NCBI GenBank assembly: GCA_028279425.1
Contig: JANQNV010000184.1
Coordinates: 1-64,000, forward strand
Direction: 5' to 3'
Length of the DNA: 64,000 nucleotides
From: Longimicrobiales bacterium
GTDB lineage: Bacteria; Gemmatimonadota; Gemmatimonadetes; Longimicrobiales; Gaopeijiaceae
How positions within the stretch are numbered: the first letter of the stretch is position 1; every line of letters starts with the position of its first letter. Under the pieces are notes generated by a model that had not been told where the DNA came from, made no database searches, and was given only the letters and a program-made list of their open reading frames with translations. This document shows positions 38,034-50,292 of this stretch, piece by piece. A program made the translations under genes and the position numbers.

Positions 38034-39826
38034 GATCTCTCTCCGTCGCGGCGGAAGACGATGCGGCCTCCCACGATCGTCAGGTCCACCTGCACATCCT
38101 TTAGAGCCGTGGGCTCCACGGTGAAGGGATCGACGGCCAGCACGGCGAGATCCGCGAGGAATCCCGCTCGCACCCGCCCTTTCCGGTCTTCCTCGCCCGC
38201 GACCCACGCATTGTTGACCGTGTACGCGCGCAGGGCGGTTTCGAGATCGATCTTCTCTTCGGGATTCCATCCACCCGCTGGCGTGCCGTCGAGTGTCTCT
38301 CGCGTCACCGCCGCATACATGCCCTGGAGCGGGTTCACCGTATACCAGGCCGCATTGGTACCCGGCCAGTCGCTACCGAACGACAGCAACACGCCCGCGT
38401 CGTGCAGCGTGCGGAAGGCGTACGCCCACCGACCTCGCCGGCCGCCGATACGCTCCTCCATCCACCGCATGTCGTCGATGGTATGGTACGGCTGCATCTC
38501 GGCGATGATCCCCATGGCCGCCTGACGCGCCGCCGTTTCCGGCCCGCGGATGACCTGGTTGTGGATGATCGCGAAACGCCGGTCGTCGCGCGGTCCGTTG
38601 ACCTCGGCGACGCGCTCGAACAGATCGAGGATCGAGTCGATCGCCTCATCGCCGATCGCATGCACGCGCGGGTTGAATCCGGCTGAATCGGCCCCGAAGA
38701 CCAGTCGCTCCATGTTCCCGGCCGGGTCCATCCCGGAGCCCTCTCCGGTCACGTAGCCCGTGTTGGTGGCATTGCGCCACCGCCCGCGCACTCCGGTGGT
38801 CAGGTAGGGCTCGTAGAACCTCGCTTGCGACGAACCCATGATCCCGTCGACGAACCCCTTCAGCCCCTGATAGCGAATCCAGTCGTCGCCGAAGCCTTCC
38901 ACGATGCCCGCATCCCGCATCTCGTCCCAGGTGTCGAGCACCATGCGCATGTTGACCCGGGCCGTGAGGTCGCCGGACTCACGCAGGTGTTCGTATACCG
39001 CCACCTGATGCGGGGGTGTGATGTCGAAGAAGGTCGTGACCCCGAACTGGGCCATGTCGGCGAGGGCGGCTTTGGCCTCGGCGATTCGTTGCTCGAAGCC
39101 GGTCGGGGGGACCGCGGCGGCGATGCGTTGTGCAGCGGCGCCTGAGAGGCGTCCGGTCGGAACCCCCTCCGCGCACTCCACGCCCTCCCACCTGCAGTCC
39201 GCGCCCGCCGCCTCGAGCGCGGCGCCGTTGGCGAGGTAGTGCGATCGATTCCAGTTCCACAGCAGCGCCGGGTTGTCGGGCGATACCTCGTCGATCACGC
39301 TCCGGTCAGGGTCGAACGGAGCCCGCGCGGCGGCGTCGTCTTCATCGCCGGTCGAACTCATCGCCCACTGCTCGTACGCGCCCCACATGCCGCCGGTCAT
39401 CCACCCTCCGCTGGGAAGGCGCTCGGCCGTGGCACCGACCTCACGCGCGAGCCCCTCGGCGTCGCTCACATCCAGAAGGTTGACCCCCAGGAGGAGCTCG
39501 CCCGCCCGATTGAAGTGCGTGTGGTTGTCGATGAACCCCGGCGCCACGAAGCGGCCGCCGAGGTCGAGCACCTCGGTGTCCGGCCCGATCCAGGCCGCGA
39601 TCTCGGCCGACGTGCCGCGCGCGACGATGTGGTCGCCCGACACCGCGACCGCCTCGTGTCGCACGCCGTCCTCTTCACCCGTCCAGACCGTCCCGTTCGT
39701 GAGTACGAGCGTGGCCCCACCCCCCGGGATGCCTCCGGGAGCGCCACACGCGGAAACGCCGACGGCGACGGCCACGAGGCCAGCGGCGATGCGACGTCGG
39801 TGCTGTGATGCTTCGGGGACGGGCAT
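38030..39826 (-). CDS. Amidohydrolase family protein (YtcJ-like), lipoprotein
   Basis: VAVAVGVSACGAPGG; LVLTNGTVWTGEED, GRFVAPGFIDNHTHFNRAGELL, RVHAIGDEAIDSILDLFE, FGSDWPGTNA. Confidence 0.9.
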   Translation of the reverse strand: MPVPEASQHRRRIAAGLVAVAVGVSACGAPGGIPGGGATLVLTNGTVWTGEEDGVRHEAVAVSGDHIVARGTSAEIAAWIGPDTEVLDLGGRFVAPGFIDNHTHFNRAGELLLGVNLLDVSDAEGLAREVGATAERLPSGGWMTGGMWGAYEQWAMSSTGDEDDAAARAPFDPDRSVIDEVSPDNPALLWNWNRSHYLANGAALEAAGADCRWEGVECAEGVPTGRLSGAAAQRIAAAVPPTGFEQRIAEAKAALADMAQFGVTTFFDITPPHQVAVYEHLRESGDLTARVNMRMVLDTWDEMRDAGIVEGFGDDWIRYQGLKGFVDGIMGSSQARFYEPYLTTGVRGRWRNATNTGYVTGEGSGMDPAGNMERLVFGADSAGFNPRVHAIGDEAIDSILDLFERVAEVNGPRDDRRFAIIHNQVIRGPETAARQAAMGIIAEMQPYHTIDDMRWMEERIGGRRGRWAYAFRTLHDAGVLLSFGSDWPGTNAAWYTVNPLQGMYAAVTRETLDGTPAGGWNPEEKIDLETALRAYTVNNAWVAGEEDRKGRVRAGFLADLAVLAVDPFTVEPTALKDVQVDLTIVGGRIVFRRDGERS

Positions 39827-39979
39827 TCGATTCCTCCGGTCGTTGCGGGTGAGGCGCACTGTACCGCGGGGCGACGAGGGCGGGCAAGCGACGGCCTCGC
39901 GGCCGAGCTCCGCCCCTGGCTGGAGTGAAGGAGACGACCTACCGTGCGCCGTCGACACGCCCCTCCTCTCCGCGGTCCC

Positions 39980-41758
39980 ATGAAGCAACTCCCCTGCCCT
40001 GAAACGCCCGCTACCGCCAGCGTGCCCTCGCGCCCTCCCCTGCCCGGATTCATCCCGAGCCGCGCGCGCCCCCTTCTCGTGTGCACCCTCCTTCTGGGCG
40101 TCCTGGTACCGAGCGCAACACCCACCCGCACTGCGGCCCAGGCGGACGCCGGCGACTCCGGATCGCGCTATGCGCTGATCCCATGGCCGAGCGAGGTCGT
40201 CGGCATGGACGGGCAGTTCGAGGTGCAGCCCGACACCGAGGTCCGGGTCAGTCCGTTCGATTCGGCGGCGGTGCTGGCCGCCGCGGCGGTCTGGGCCGAT
40301 CGCATGCGGGTCGTGTCCGGCTTTTCGCTGCCGGTGCGGCCGGGTGCCGCGCAGGGATCCGACCTGGACCCGTCGAACGACGGGGGTCACCTGACGTTTC
40401 GGCTGATCGACGACGCCTCGCTCTCGGCGGAGGGGTACCGGATCGAAATCGCTGAAGGGGGCGCCGTCGTCGAGGCCTCGACTTCGGCCGGGCTCTTCTA
40501 CGCGGCCCAAACGTTGCGGCAGCTCTCCCCCGTCGCGATCGAGCGGGGAGGACGACTCGCCGAGCCCCCGCCGGGCGGATGGACCCTCCCTGCGGTTCGG
40601 ATCACGGACCGGCCTCGCTTTTCGTACCGCGGACTCCATCTCGATGTGGCCCGACACTTCTTCGGCGTCGACCACATCAAGCGAACCCTCGATCGCATGG
40701 CGCAGTTCAAGCTCAATCGCTTCCACTGGCACCTCACCGAAGACCAGGGCTGGCGCATCCAGATCGACGCCTACCCCCGGCTCACCGAGGTCGGAGCGTG
40801 GCGGGACGGCACGCTGATCGGGCACTACTCCAATCGCCCCCACCGCTTCGACGGCCGCCGGTACGGAGGGTACTACACGGCCGACGACGTACGCGAGGTG
40901 GTGGAGTACGCGACGAAACGCCACATCACCGTCGTGCCGGAAATCGAGATGCCCGGGCACTCGAGCGCAGCCATCGCCGCCTACCCCGAGCTCGGCTGCG
41001 GAGAAGGGCCGGTCGAGGTGGCCCAGCTGTGGGGTGTCTTCGAAGACATCTACTGCCCGAGCGAGGCCACCTTCGAGTTCCTCACCACGGTCCTCGACGA
41101 GGTCATGGCGCTCTTCCCCGGTCCGTGGATTCACATCGGAGGCGACGAAGCCCCGAAGGCCCAGTGGGAGCGCAGTGCGCTGGCACAGAGCGTGATCGCG
41201 CGCGAGGGGCTCGCCGACGAACACGAACTCCAAAGCTGGTTCATTCGTCGGATCGAGCGACACGTGAACGGCGCCGGTCGGCGCCTGGTGGGGTGGGACG
41301 AGATCGTCGAAGGGGGTCTGAGTCCCACGGCGACGCTCATGTTCTGGCGAGACTGGAATCAGGAGGCGCTGTCGCTCGCTGCGCAGCAGGGGAACGATGT
41401 CATCATGACGCCCAACAGCGTGATGTACTTCGACCACTACCAGGGCGACCCCGCCGGGGAACCGGTCGCGATCGGCGGCCTCACCACGCTGGAGGACGTG
41501 TACGCCTACGAACCCGTGCCGGAGGTGTTCGGCCCGGAGTCACGGGACCGCATCTTGGGGGCTCAGGCCAACCTGTGGACCGAGTACATCGACTCGCCCC
41601 AGAAGGCCGAATACATGGCCTTCCCGCGCGCTCTCGCCCTGTCCGAGGTGGTGTGGTCGCGTGCCGGAGACCGTGACTTCGAGGCGTTCACGGTCCGGAT
41701 GGGCCCCATCCTCCAGCGGCTCGACCTCCTCGGTGTGCGCTACCGGCGACCGCGCTAG
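39980..41758 (+). CDS. Beta-N-acetylhexosaminidase, GH20 family
   Basis: FSYRGLHLDVARHFFGVDHIKRTLDRMAQFKLNRFHWHLTEDQGWRIQIDAYPRLTEVGAWR, PEIEMPGHSSAAIAAYPELGC, IHIGGDEAPKAQW. Confidence 0.95.
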   Translation: MKQLPCPETPATASVPSRPPLPGFIPSRARPLLVCTLLLGVLVPSATPTRTAAQADAGDSGSRYALIPWPSEVVGMDGQFEVQPDTEVRVSPFDSAAVLAAAAVWADRMRVVSGFSLPVRPGAAQGSDLDPSNDGGHLTFRLIDDASLSAEGYRIEIAEGGAVVEASTSAGLFYAAQTLRQLSPVAIERGGRLAEPPPGGWTLPAVRITDRPRFSYRGLHLDVARHFFGVDHIKRTLDRMAQFKLNRFHWHLTEDQGWRIQIDAYPRLTEVGAWRDGTLIGHYSNRPHRFDGRRYGGYYTADDVREVVEYATKRHITVVPEIEMPGHSSAAIAAYPELGCGEGPVEVAQLWGVFEDIYCPSEATFEFLTTVLDEVMALFPGPWIHIGGDEAPKAQWERSALAQSVIAREGLADEHELQSWFIRRIERHVNGAGRRLVGWDEIVEGGLSPTATLMFWRDWNQEALSLAAQQGNDVIMTPNSVMYFDHYQGDPAGEPVAIGGLTTLEDVYAYEPVPEVFGPESRDRILGAQANLWTEYIDSPQKAEYMAFPRALALSEVVWSRAGDRDFEAFTVRMGPILQRLDLLGVRYRRPR

Positions 41759-41763
41759 CCGCC

Positions 41764-42534
41764 TCAGGCCTCCTTCGCCTTCTCGACTGGACGCGATCGG
41801 AGGGTGGCCCGCACCAGGTCTCGATTGAGACGGGCGATGTAGTCCACGCTGATGCCCTTCGGGCAGGCGTTTTCGCACGCCCCGTGGTTGGTGCAGTTCC
41901 CGAAGCCCTCCTCGTCGTGTGTCTCGACCATGCCGAGCACGCGATCCCAGCGCTCCGTCTCTCCCTGCGGAAGCAACCCGAGGTGGGACACCTTCGCGCC
42001 GGTGAAGAGCATCGCCGATGCATTCGGGCACGCCGCGACGCAGGCGCCGCATCCGATGCAGGTCGCCGCGTCGAAGGCCTCGTCGGCGAACATCTTCGGG
42101 ATGGGCGTCGCGTTGCCGTCCGGAGCACTCCCCGTGCGGACCGAGATGTAGCCACCGGCTTGGATGATGCAATCGAACGCCCCGCGGTCCACGACCAGGT
42201 CCTTCAGCACCGGAAACGCCTTGGCCCGCCACGGCTCGATCCACACCTCGTCGCCGTCCTTGAACAGGCGCATGTGGAGCTGGCACGCCGTCGTCAGCTC
42301 CTGAGGGCCGTGCGGTCGGCCGTTGATGACCATCCCGCACGAACCACAGATGCCCTCGCGGCAGTCGTGCTCGAAGGCGATCGGATCTCCACCGTCGAGG
42401 GTGATCCGATCGTTGACGACGTCGAGCATCTCGAGAAACGACATGTGCTCGGAGACGTCGGGTGCCTGAAACGTCTCGAACCGGCCCGACTGATTCGGGC
42501 CTTCCTGCCGCCAGACGTGTAGAGTCAGCCTCAT
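41764..42534 (-). CDS. sdhB: Succinate dehydrogenase iron-sulfur subunit
   Basis: [61 protein letters not shown]. Confidence 0.96.
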   Translation of the reverse strand: MRLTLHVWRQEGPNQSGRFETFQAPDVSEHMSFLEMLDVVNDRITLDGGDPIAFEHDCREGICGSCGMVINGRPHGPQELTTACQLHMRLFKDGDEVWIEPWRAKAFPVLKDLVVDRGAFDCIIQAGGYISVRTGSAPDGNATPIPKMFADEAFDAATCIGCGACVAACPNASAMLFTGAKVSHLGLLPQGETERWDRVLGMVETHDEEGFGNCTNHGACENACPKGISVDYIARLNRDLVRATLRSRPVEKAKEA

Positions 42535-42535
42535 C

Positions 42536-44449
<1,914 letters not shown>

Positions 44450-44498
44450 GTCGATACCACCTCGGTGGGGGTGCAGGTCGCAGCGGTGGTGCGTCGGA

Positions 44499-45194
44499 TC
44501 ACAGGGTCAGCATGCCCGTGACCACCAGGACCGGCGGCAGCATGAAGCCCACGAACACCACGAGCGCGTACCCGACCGCGAAGGGACGCCGAAGGTGGTT
44601 GTATCGCGGATGATTGGCGCCCAGCGTCTGGAAGACGCTCCAGACGCCGTGGAAGAGATGGAAGCAGAGGGCGGTCTGCGCGACGAGGTAGAAGGCGAAG
44701 ACCAGCGGGTTCTGGAAGGCGACGACGAAGTTCCGGTAGACCTCGCCCTTCACGAAATCGGCGTGCGCCTGCCCCGTGGTGAGATGCGCGATGTGGTACA
44801 CGATGAACAACGCGATGATGACACCACCCCAGCGCATGGTGCGCGAAGCGTACGAAAACGAAAGCGGCTGCTGCTTCTTGTAGGCCGCCCCGCGGGCCGC
44901 GCGACTCCGCTGTGACAGCTGGACCGCGGCAAGGATATGGATGCCGACCGCCGCGAGAAGCACGAGCCGGGCGATCCAGAGCACACCCTCGTGCGGGACG
45001 AGCGGATACCCGACGTCACGCAGGAACTCGGCATAGGCATCCATCGCGTAGACGCCCTCTTCGTTGCGACCGAAGAGCATCTTCAGATTGCCGACCATGT
45101 GAGCCAGGACGAACCCGAACAACACGATGCCCGACACGGCCATCATGGCCTTCTTGCCTACCGTGGATTGGTAGAGGGTTACGACGCGTCGCAT
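44499..45194 (-). CDS. sdhC: Succinate dehydrogenase cytochrome b subunit
   Basis: Adjacent to sdhA; multiple TM helices with conserved His ([43 protein letters not shown]). Confidence 0.9.
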   Translation of the reverse strand: MRRVVTLYQSTVGKKAMMAVSGIVLFGFVLAHMVGNLKMLFGRNEEGVYAMDAYAEFLRDVGYPLVPHEGVLWIARLVLLAAVGIHILAAVQLSQRSRAARGAAYKKQQPLSFSYASRTMRWGGVIIALFIVYHIAHLTTGQAHADFVKGEVYRNFVVAFQNPLVFAFYLVAQTALCFHLFHGVWSVFQTLGANHPRYNHLRRPFAVGYALVVFVGFMLPPVLVVTGMLTL

Positions 45195-45239
45195 TCAGAC
45201 TCCCGACGAGGGAAGCGGTTCAAGGGGGGCTCAAAGAAG

Positions 45240-45267
45240 CGGGGGAAGAGCCGCCGCTCTTCCCCCG
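45240..45267 (-). terminator. Rho-independent-type terminator downstream of mdh
   Basis: Minus strand CGGGGGAAGAGC-ggcg-GCTCTTCCCCCG followed by CTTCTTTGAG. Confidence 0.82.
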
Positions 45268-45273
45268 TCGTCG

Positions 45274-46206
45274 TCACGCGCCAAGTGAGGCCATGGTCTC
45301 TCGGACCGCGGCCGCGCTCGTGCGCAGCGCGGCCTGCTCACTGTCGGTGAGTTCGACCTGCAAGATCTCCTGCAGTCCCCCTTCGCCGAGCTTGCAGGGC
45401 ACACCGAGGAAGATGCCCTCCTCGCCGTACTCACCGGTGAGGTGGGCCGCGCAGGGCAGAATTCTGCGCTTGTCGCGCACGATCGCCTCGACCATCTGAA
45501 CGGCCGCGGCGGAGGGCGCGTAGTAGGCACTACCCGTCTTGAGGTATCCGACGATCTCGGCGCCTCCCTTACGGGTGCGCTCGATCAGCGCCTCGATGCG
45601 CTCCATCGGAAGAAGCTGCGTCAGGGGGATCCCCGAAATCGTGGTGTAGCTCACGAGCGGCACCATCGTATCGCCGTGACCTCCCAACACCAGCGCCTGC
45701 ACGTCTTCGACGCTCACATCCAACTCGAGCGCGATGAACGACCGATAGCGCGCCGTGTCGAGAACCCCGGCCATCCCGATCACGCGCTCGCGGGGGAATC
45801 CCGTCGTGTCGAGGGCCACCTGGGCCATCACGTCGAGCGGGTTCGACACCATGATGATGATCGAATCCGGCGCCACGCGAGCGATCTCACTCGACACACT
45901 GCGCACGATACCCGCATTGGTCTTCAGCAGGTCGTCCCGGCTCATGCCCGGCTTGCGCGCGATACCCGCGGTGACCACGAAGATCTCCGACCCGGCCGCC
46001 GCGTCGTAGGTCTGCGAACCGGTCACCCTCGAATCGAACCCTTCGACGGGGGCGCTCTCCCACTGATCGAGAGCCTTCCCCTGGGGAATTCCTTCGGCGA
46101 TGTCGATCATCACGACTTCGCGGGCGAGTTCCTTCTCGGCGAGGCGCTGGGCGCACGTGGCCCCCACATTCCCCGCTCCCACTACGGTGATTTTTTTGGC
46201 GCTCAT
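45274..46206 (-). CDS. mdh: Malate dehydrogenase
   Basis: [79 protein letters not shown]. Confidence 0.96.
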   Translation of the reverse strand: MSAKKITVVGAGNVGATCAQRLAEKELAREVVMIDIAEGIPQGKALDQWESAPVEGFDSRVTGSQTYDAAAGSEIFVVTAGIARKPGMSRDDLLKTNAGIVRSVSSEIARVAPDSIIIMVSNPLDVMAQVALDTTGFPRERVIGMAGVLDTARYRSFIALELDVSVEDVQALVLGGHGDTMVPLVSYTTISGIPLTQLLPMERIEALIERTRKGGAEIVGYLKTGSAYYAPSAAAVQMVEAIVRDKRRILPCAAHLTGEYGEEGIFLGVPCKLGEGGLQEILQVELTDSEQAALRTSAAAVRETMASLGA

Positions 46207-46376
46207 GAACCTGGATGTTGGCGCTTGAGACGTCACGAGACCGGCGGGTCGCCGGCGACGTGCGGAAGGTGAAAACCGGGCCCTCTGGCCACCCCGGCAA
46301 GCTATTCCGGACAGGTACCCGTGTCAACGCGACGCGACAGGGTTTTGGCCCCGATTGCGAGGGCGGATCCGACGGT

Positions 46377-47414
46377 TCAGCCGCCCGTCTGCGAGAGGGC
46401 CACGAGACCGCCCGAGCCCACGTCGGCTCCCTGCACGAGGTGGTGCCGCTCGGGCTTCACCCGGAGCGTCTCCCGAATGTGCGGAACCAGGGATTCACCG
46501 GCCCGCAGCGGAGTGCGCAGATCGGTCTGGAGATCTCCGAAGAGGCAGGGCCGCAGCTGGCCGTCCGCGGTGAGCCGCATGCGGTTGCACCGATCGCAGA
46601 AGTTGTGGCTCATCGGGGTGATCACGCCGATCGTGCCGGGGGCCCCCGGGAACCGGTAGTAGGTGGCGGGCCCATTGCCGGTGGGCCCTTCCACCGGCTC
46701 GAGCTCACCGAGCGCCCGAACCCGGCGGAGCGCCTCGGCGCACGAGACGTAGTTCTCGCGCGAAAGATCGAGATTGGCGGTGGTGGGCATCACCTCGATG
46801 AAGCGGATGTGCCACGGCCGCTCGCGTGTGATCGCCGCGAAGTCGGGAATCTCGTCGTCGTTCCTCCCGCCGATCAGGACGACGTTGATCTTCAGAGGCG
46901 CGAAGCCCGCGTCTTCGGCGGCCTGGAGGCCCCGCATGATCTTCTCGTGCGATCCCGGCCTGCGCGCGATCGCATCGACGCGGTCGGGACGGAGGGAGTC
47001 GAGCGACACGTTGACCCGGTTGAGCCCCGCCGCCTCGAGCGCGTCGGCCTCGTCGGCCAGGAGCACGGCGTTGGTCGAGAGCGACAGGTCCTCGATCCCG
47101 GGCACCTCGGCCACCATCCCGACGAGGCGCGCGAGGTCGCGCCGTACGAGCGGCTCGCCCCCCGTGAACCGCACCCGCTTCAGTCCCATGGGGGCCATCA
47201 CCCGCACCACCTCGACGATCTCCTCGTAGCTGAGCAGGTCGTCTCGCTTCAGCCAGTCGAGACCCTCCAGCGGCATGCAGTACACACACCGAAGATTGCA
47301 CTTGTCGGTCACTGAGATCCGCAGGTACTCGATGCGACGCCCGAACCCGTCGACCATGTCGCTGGAGTCCCCTCGGCCCGGACCGCCCGGCCCCGCAAAC
47401 CCAGCGCGGCTCAC
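46377..47414 (-). CDS. moaA: GTP 3',8-cyclase
   Basis: GRRIEYLRISVTDKCNLRCVYCMPLEGL, RFTGGEPLVRRDLARLVG; start could be ATG 47357 or GTG 47414 overlapping moaE. Confidence 0.94.
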   Translation of the reverse strand: MSRAGFAGPGGPGRGDSSDMVDGFGRRIEYLRISVTDKCNLRCVYCMPLEGLDWLKRDDLLSYEEIVEVVRVMAPMGLKRVRFTGGEPLVRRDLARLVGMVAEVPGIEDLSLSTNAVLLADEADALEAAGLNRVNVSLDSLRPDRVDAIARRPGSHEKIMRGLQAAEDAGFAPLKINVVLIGGRNDDEIPDFAAITRERPWHIRFIEVMPTTANLDLSRENYVSCAEALRRVRALGELEPVEGPTGNGPATYYRFPGAPGTIGVITPMSHNFCDRCNRMRLTADGQLRPCLFGDLQTDLRTPLRAGESLVPHIRETLRVKPERHHLVQGADVGSGGLVALSQTGG

Positions 47415-47860
47415 GGCGCCCCTCCGGACGGCACGGGAGGCACCCGCCCCTCCACCCAACGCGACGGCCCGTCGACGAAGTGCTCGTGCTTCCAGACCGG
47501 AAGCCGTTGTTTGATCTGCTCGATCACGTATCTCGATGCCTCGTAGGCGTCGGCACGGTGGGGCGTCGATACCGCGATCGCGACACTGGCCTCCCGAAGG
47601 TCGAGCTCTCCAGTCCGGTGAACGACCGCGATGCGGTCCGTGCCCCAGCGAGCCTCCACCTCGGCGACGATGTCGGCGAGAACCCCCACCGCCATTTCGT
47701 CGTACGCCTCGTACGACATTCCCGATACGGGGCGACCGTCGGCGTGGTTCCGTACGGTGCCGACGAACAGGATGACGGCCCCGTCGCCCTCGTCGCCCAC
47801 CCGCGCGAGTACGGTGGCCGCATCGATCGGCTCGGGCCCCACATGACTCCAGGTCGCCAT
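47411..47860 (-). CDS. moaE: Molybdopterin synthase catalytic subunit
   Basis: GAVILFVGTVRNHADGRPVSGMSYEAYDEMA, IAVVHRTGELDLREASVAIAVSTPHRADAYEASRYVIEQIKQRLPVWKHE. Confidence 0.94.
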   Translation of the reverse strand: MATWSHVGPEPIDAATVLARVGDEGDGAVILFVGTVRNHADGRPVSGMSYEAYDEMAVGVLADIVAEVEARWGTDRIAVVHRTGELDLREASVAIAVSTPHRADAYEASRYVIEQIKQRLPVWKHEHFVDGPSRWVEGRVPPVPSGGAP

Positions 47861-47862
47861 GG

Positions 47863-48108
47863 TCAGCCGCCGGCCACCGGGGGGATGAAGGCGACCACGT
47901 CGTCGTCCGTCAGCGGAGTACCCAGCGAAGCGTAGCGCTCGTTGACGGCGAGGACGGGCTCGGCCGGGAGTCGATCGAACGGCTCACCCCTGTCGCGCAG
48001 CGTACGCACGAGCTCACCCGCGGTCGCGCCGTCGGGGAGCGACAGCGACAGCCGTGCGCGATCGACGGCTTCGCGGTAGGAGGCAAAGAAGAGAGCGTGC
48101 ACCTTCAT
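47863..48108 (-). CDS. moaD: Molybdopterin synthase sulfur carrier subunit
   Basis: MKVHALFFASYREAVDRARLSLSLPDGATAGELVRTL..LAVNERYASLGTPLTDDDVVAFIPPVAGG; terminal GG. Confidence 0.93.
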   Translation of the reverse strand: MKVHALFFASYREAVDRARLSLSLPDGATAGELVRTLRDRGEPFDRLPAEPVLAVNERYASLGTPLTDDDVVAFIPPVAGG

Positions 48109-48162
48109 GCCCCAAAGAAAACCCGTCGGGTCGCGGCGCGACAAGGCCCGCGCACCGGCGGC

Positions 48163-48684
48163 TCACCACTCCGGGACGAGGGCGCCCCCCAGGCCGCCCC
48201 CTCCGCGGCCGCTACGACTCGCCGCGCCCGGACGCCCCCGGAGGTTTCGCACCCGTTCGCCGAACCGGTCTCGCAGCGTGTAGAAGCGCACGAGTTGGGG
48301 GGGAGACAGGATCTCGAGCAGAGCCGTCTGCTCCCGCTCCAGCAGCTCGAGTTCGTCTCGCTGCACGGCGACGACCTCGGCGAGGACGCGTTCGGCCTCC
48401 TCGGCGTCGAACAGGCTCCCCGAACTGCGCATGCGTCGGCGCAACTCGGTGCGGCGCTGCGAGAGCGCGGCTCGGTCTTCCGAGAAGCCGTCGACCGTCT
48501 CGCGCAGTCGCGTAGACGTCTCCGCGTCGATCCCGAGCTCCTCCTGGATGAGGGCCTCGAATCGCTCTCGAACCTGGCGCTCGAGGCGCTCCCGGGCCTC
48601 CGAGGGCGGCCCTCCCGGTCGCACCTGACCCTGCGCCGGCAGCCCGACCATCAGAAGTACGGCACACAACCATGCGCCCCTCAT
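48163..48684 (-). CDS. Exported coiled-coil protein, Spy/CpxP-like architecture
   Basis: Signal MRGAWLCAVLLMVGLPAQGQ; helical EALIQEELGIDAETSTRLRETVDGFSEDRAALSQRRTELRRRM; downstream of the ECF/anti-sigma genes. Confidence 0.65.
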   Translation of the reverse strand: MRGAWLCAVLLMVGLPAQGQVRPGGPPSEARERLERQVRERFEALIQEELGIDAETSTRLRETVDGFSEDRAALSQRRTELRRRMRSSGSLFDAEEAERVLAEVVAVQRDELELLEREQTALLEILSPPQLVRFYTLRDRFGERVRNLRGRPGAASRSGRGGGGLGGALVPEW

Positions 48685-49115
48685 CCTCCCATCTCCTCGA
48701 GCAGCAGTCTCAGATCGTCGTCGGTGAGATCGTCGAGCACGGGTTCTCCCCCCACCACGGCGGCATCGTCGTCGAGCCAGGGCGAGGGCAGTCGGTCCAC
48801 GACGGCCACCTCTACGGTGGGGTCGTCGACCACCGGGCCCGGCCGTTCCTGCATGCGGTCCATGAGCACCGGGGTCGCCACGGCGAGGACGAGGCCCGCC
48901 GCCGCGGCCAGCTGCCACGGGGGCATGCGTCGGCGACGTATCGGAGTGACCGCCGCATCGCCCGCACCGTCGCCGCCGAATTCCACCCGCACGGCCGCGA
49001 TCAGACGCGCCTCGAGGTCGCTCGGCACCGCCGGGGGGCCCGCCTTCCTGAGCAGGTCGACCATGCGGGCCTCCTCGGGGCTGTCGGTGTCGAATTCCTT
49101 TCGTGTCATGAGCAC
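48681..49115 (-). CDS. Probable anti-sigma factor (single TM)
   Basis: Follows and overlaps the ECF sigma gene; one TM (PPWQLAAAAGLVLAVATPVLMD). Confidence 0.65.
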   Translation of the reverse strand: MLMTRKEFDTDSPEEARMVDLLRKAGPPAVPSDLEARLIAAVRVEFGGDGAGDAAVTPIRRRRMPPWQLAAAAGLVLAVATPVLMDRMQERPGPVVDDPTVEVAVVDRLPSPWLDDDAAVVGGEPVLDDLTDDDLRLLLEEMGG

Positions 49116-49663
49116 ATCTTCTCCCGGAGTCGCCGGATCCCGTGGTGGTAGTTCACCCGGGCCGCTCCTTCGCTCGAGTCGATCAATTCGCCGATCTCCC
49201 TGAAACTCAGCCCTTCGTCGATACGCAACGTCACGGCGAGTCTTTGCTTTTCGGGCAAGGTCGCCACCATGCGCCGCGCGTGTTCGGCCTCCTCGCGAAC
49301 CGCCATGTCGTCGTCGACGCCGCGCCCGTCCTCGGCAATCGGCCCCACCGACTCGAGGTCGGACTCGCGCCGACGGCCGCGACGACGCAACTCGCCTCGC
49401 GCTTCGTTGAGCACGATGCTGAGCAACCAGGTGCGGAAGCGGGCATCGCCCCGAAAACGCTCGAGGCCACGAAAAGCCTTGATGAGTGCCTCCTGAACCG
49501 CGTCGGCCGCCTGGTCTTCGTCGCGCAGAACGCCGAGGGCCACCCGGAACATGACCGCGTGGTGTCGAGACACGAGCGCGTCGAGCGCCGACCTGTCGCC
49601 GGCGCGCGCCCGGGCGACGAGTGCTGCATCGCCATCATCTCCAGACCTCCGTTCGTCGTTCAC
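49106..49663 (-). CDS. RNA polymerase ECF sigma factor
   Basis: LVARARAGDRSALDALVSRHHAVMFRVALGVLRDEDQAADAVQEALIKAFRGLERFRGDARFRTWLLSIVLNEAR, LPEKQRLAVTLRIDEGLSFREIGELI. Confidence 0.93.
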   Translation of the reverse strand: MNDERRSGDDGDAALVARARAGDRSALDALVSRHHAVMFRVALGVLRDEDQAADAVQEALIKAFRGLERFRGDARFRTWLLSIVLNEARGELRRRGRRRESDLESVGPIAEDGRGVDDDMAVREEAEHARRMVATLPEKQRLAVTLRIDEGLSFREIGELIDSSEGAARVNYHHGIRRLREKMCS

Positions 49664-49732
49664 TGGCTCTGGGATGGCGGGTCAGCCGATTTCGTTAAAC
49701 GGCGACCGGCGCGGGTGGACCCGAAAAGAAGC

Positions 49733-49764
49733 GAGGCCCGACACGCCGGGGAGCGTCGGGCCTC
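49733..49764 (-). terminator. Rho-independent-type terminator downstream of the HU gene
   Basis: Minus strand GAGGCCCGACGC..GTGTCGGGCCTC followed by GCTTCTTTTCGG. Confidence 0.8.
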
Positions 49765-49826
49765 GTGGTGGCATCGCCGTTCGATCGTCCGCAGGCGACC
49801 CACGGCGCGTCGCACGTCCGGAGCGC

Positions 49827-50126
49827 TCAGTCGACGTCGCTCTGGGCGCGGGCCACACGGCTGCTGAAGTGCTTGGACGGCTTGAAGACCGGCACGTTGC
49901 GCGTCGGGACCTCCACGGGGTCTCCCGTACGGGGGTTCCGAGCCATCCGACTCTTCCGCCTCCGAACCTTGAAGGTGCCGAAGCCACGGATCTCGATGTT
50001 TTCGCCGTTGACCATCGCCCGCTTGACTGCGTTCAGGAAGCCGTCCACCACGAGAGCGCAGTCCTTCTTGGTGATGCCCGGGCCGATCGCTTCGGCTACC
50101 TGCTCCACGAGGTCCGCTTTCGTCAT
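49827..50126 (-). CDS. HU/IHF family DNA-binding protein
   Basis: MTKADLVEQVAEAIGPGITKKDCALVVDGFLNAVKRAMVNGENIEIRGFGTFKVRRRKSRMARNPRTGDPVEVPTRNVPVFKPSKHF. Confidence 0.96.
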   Translation of the reverse strand: MTKADLVEQVAEAIGPGITKKDCALVVDGFLNAVKRAMVNGENIEIRGFGTFKVRRRKSRMARNPRTGDPVEVPTRNVPVFKPSKHFSSRVARAQSDVD

Positions 50127-50292
50127 GCCGTTCCCTCCCGGTCGCGTGACTGCTTCATGAACCTTGGCCGGAGGCTCGCCTCCGACGTGCTGATCGGGCA
50201 CCGTACCACCCGGCCGTCCCGAGCGTCAAGGACGCATGTTGAGCGCCATGGCCTCCGTGCCCACCCGACAAGGCTCCCGGCCCCGGTACCGC

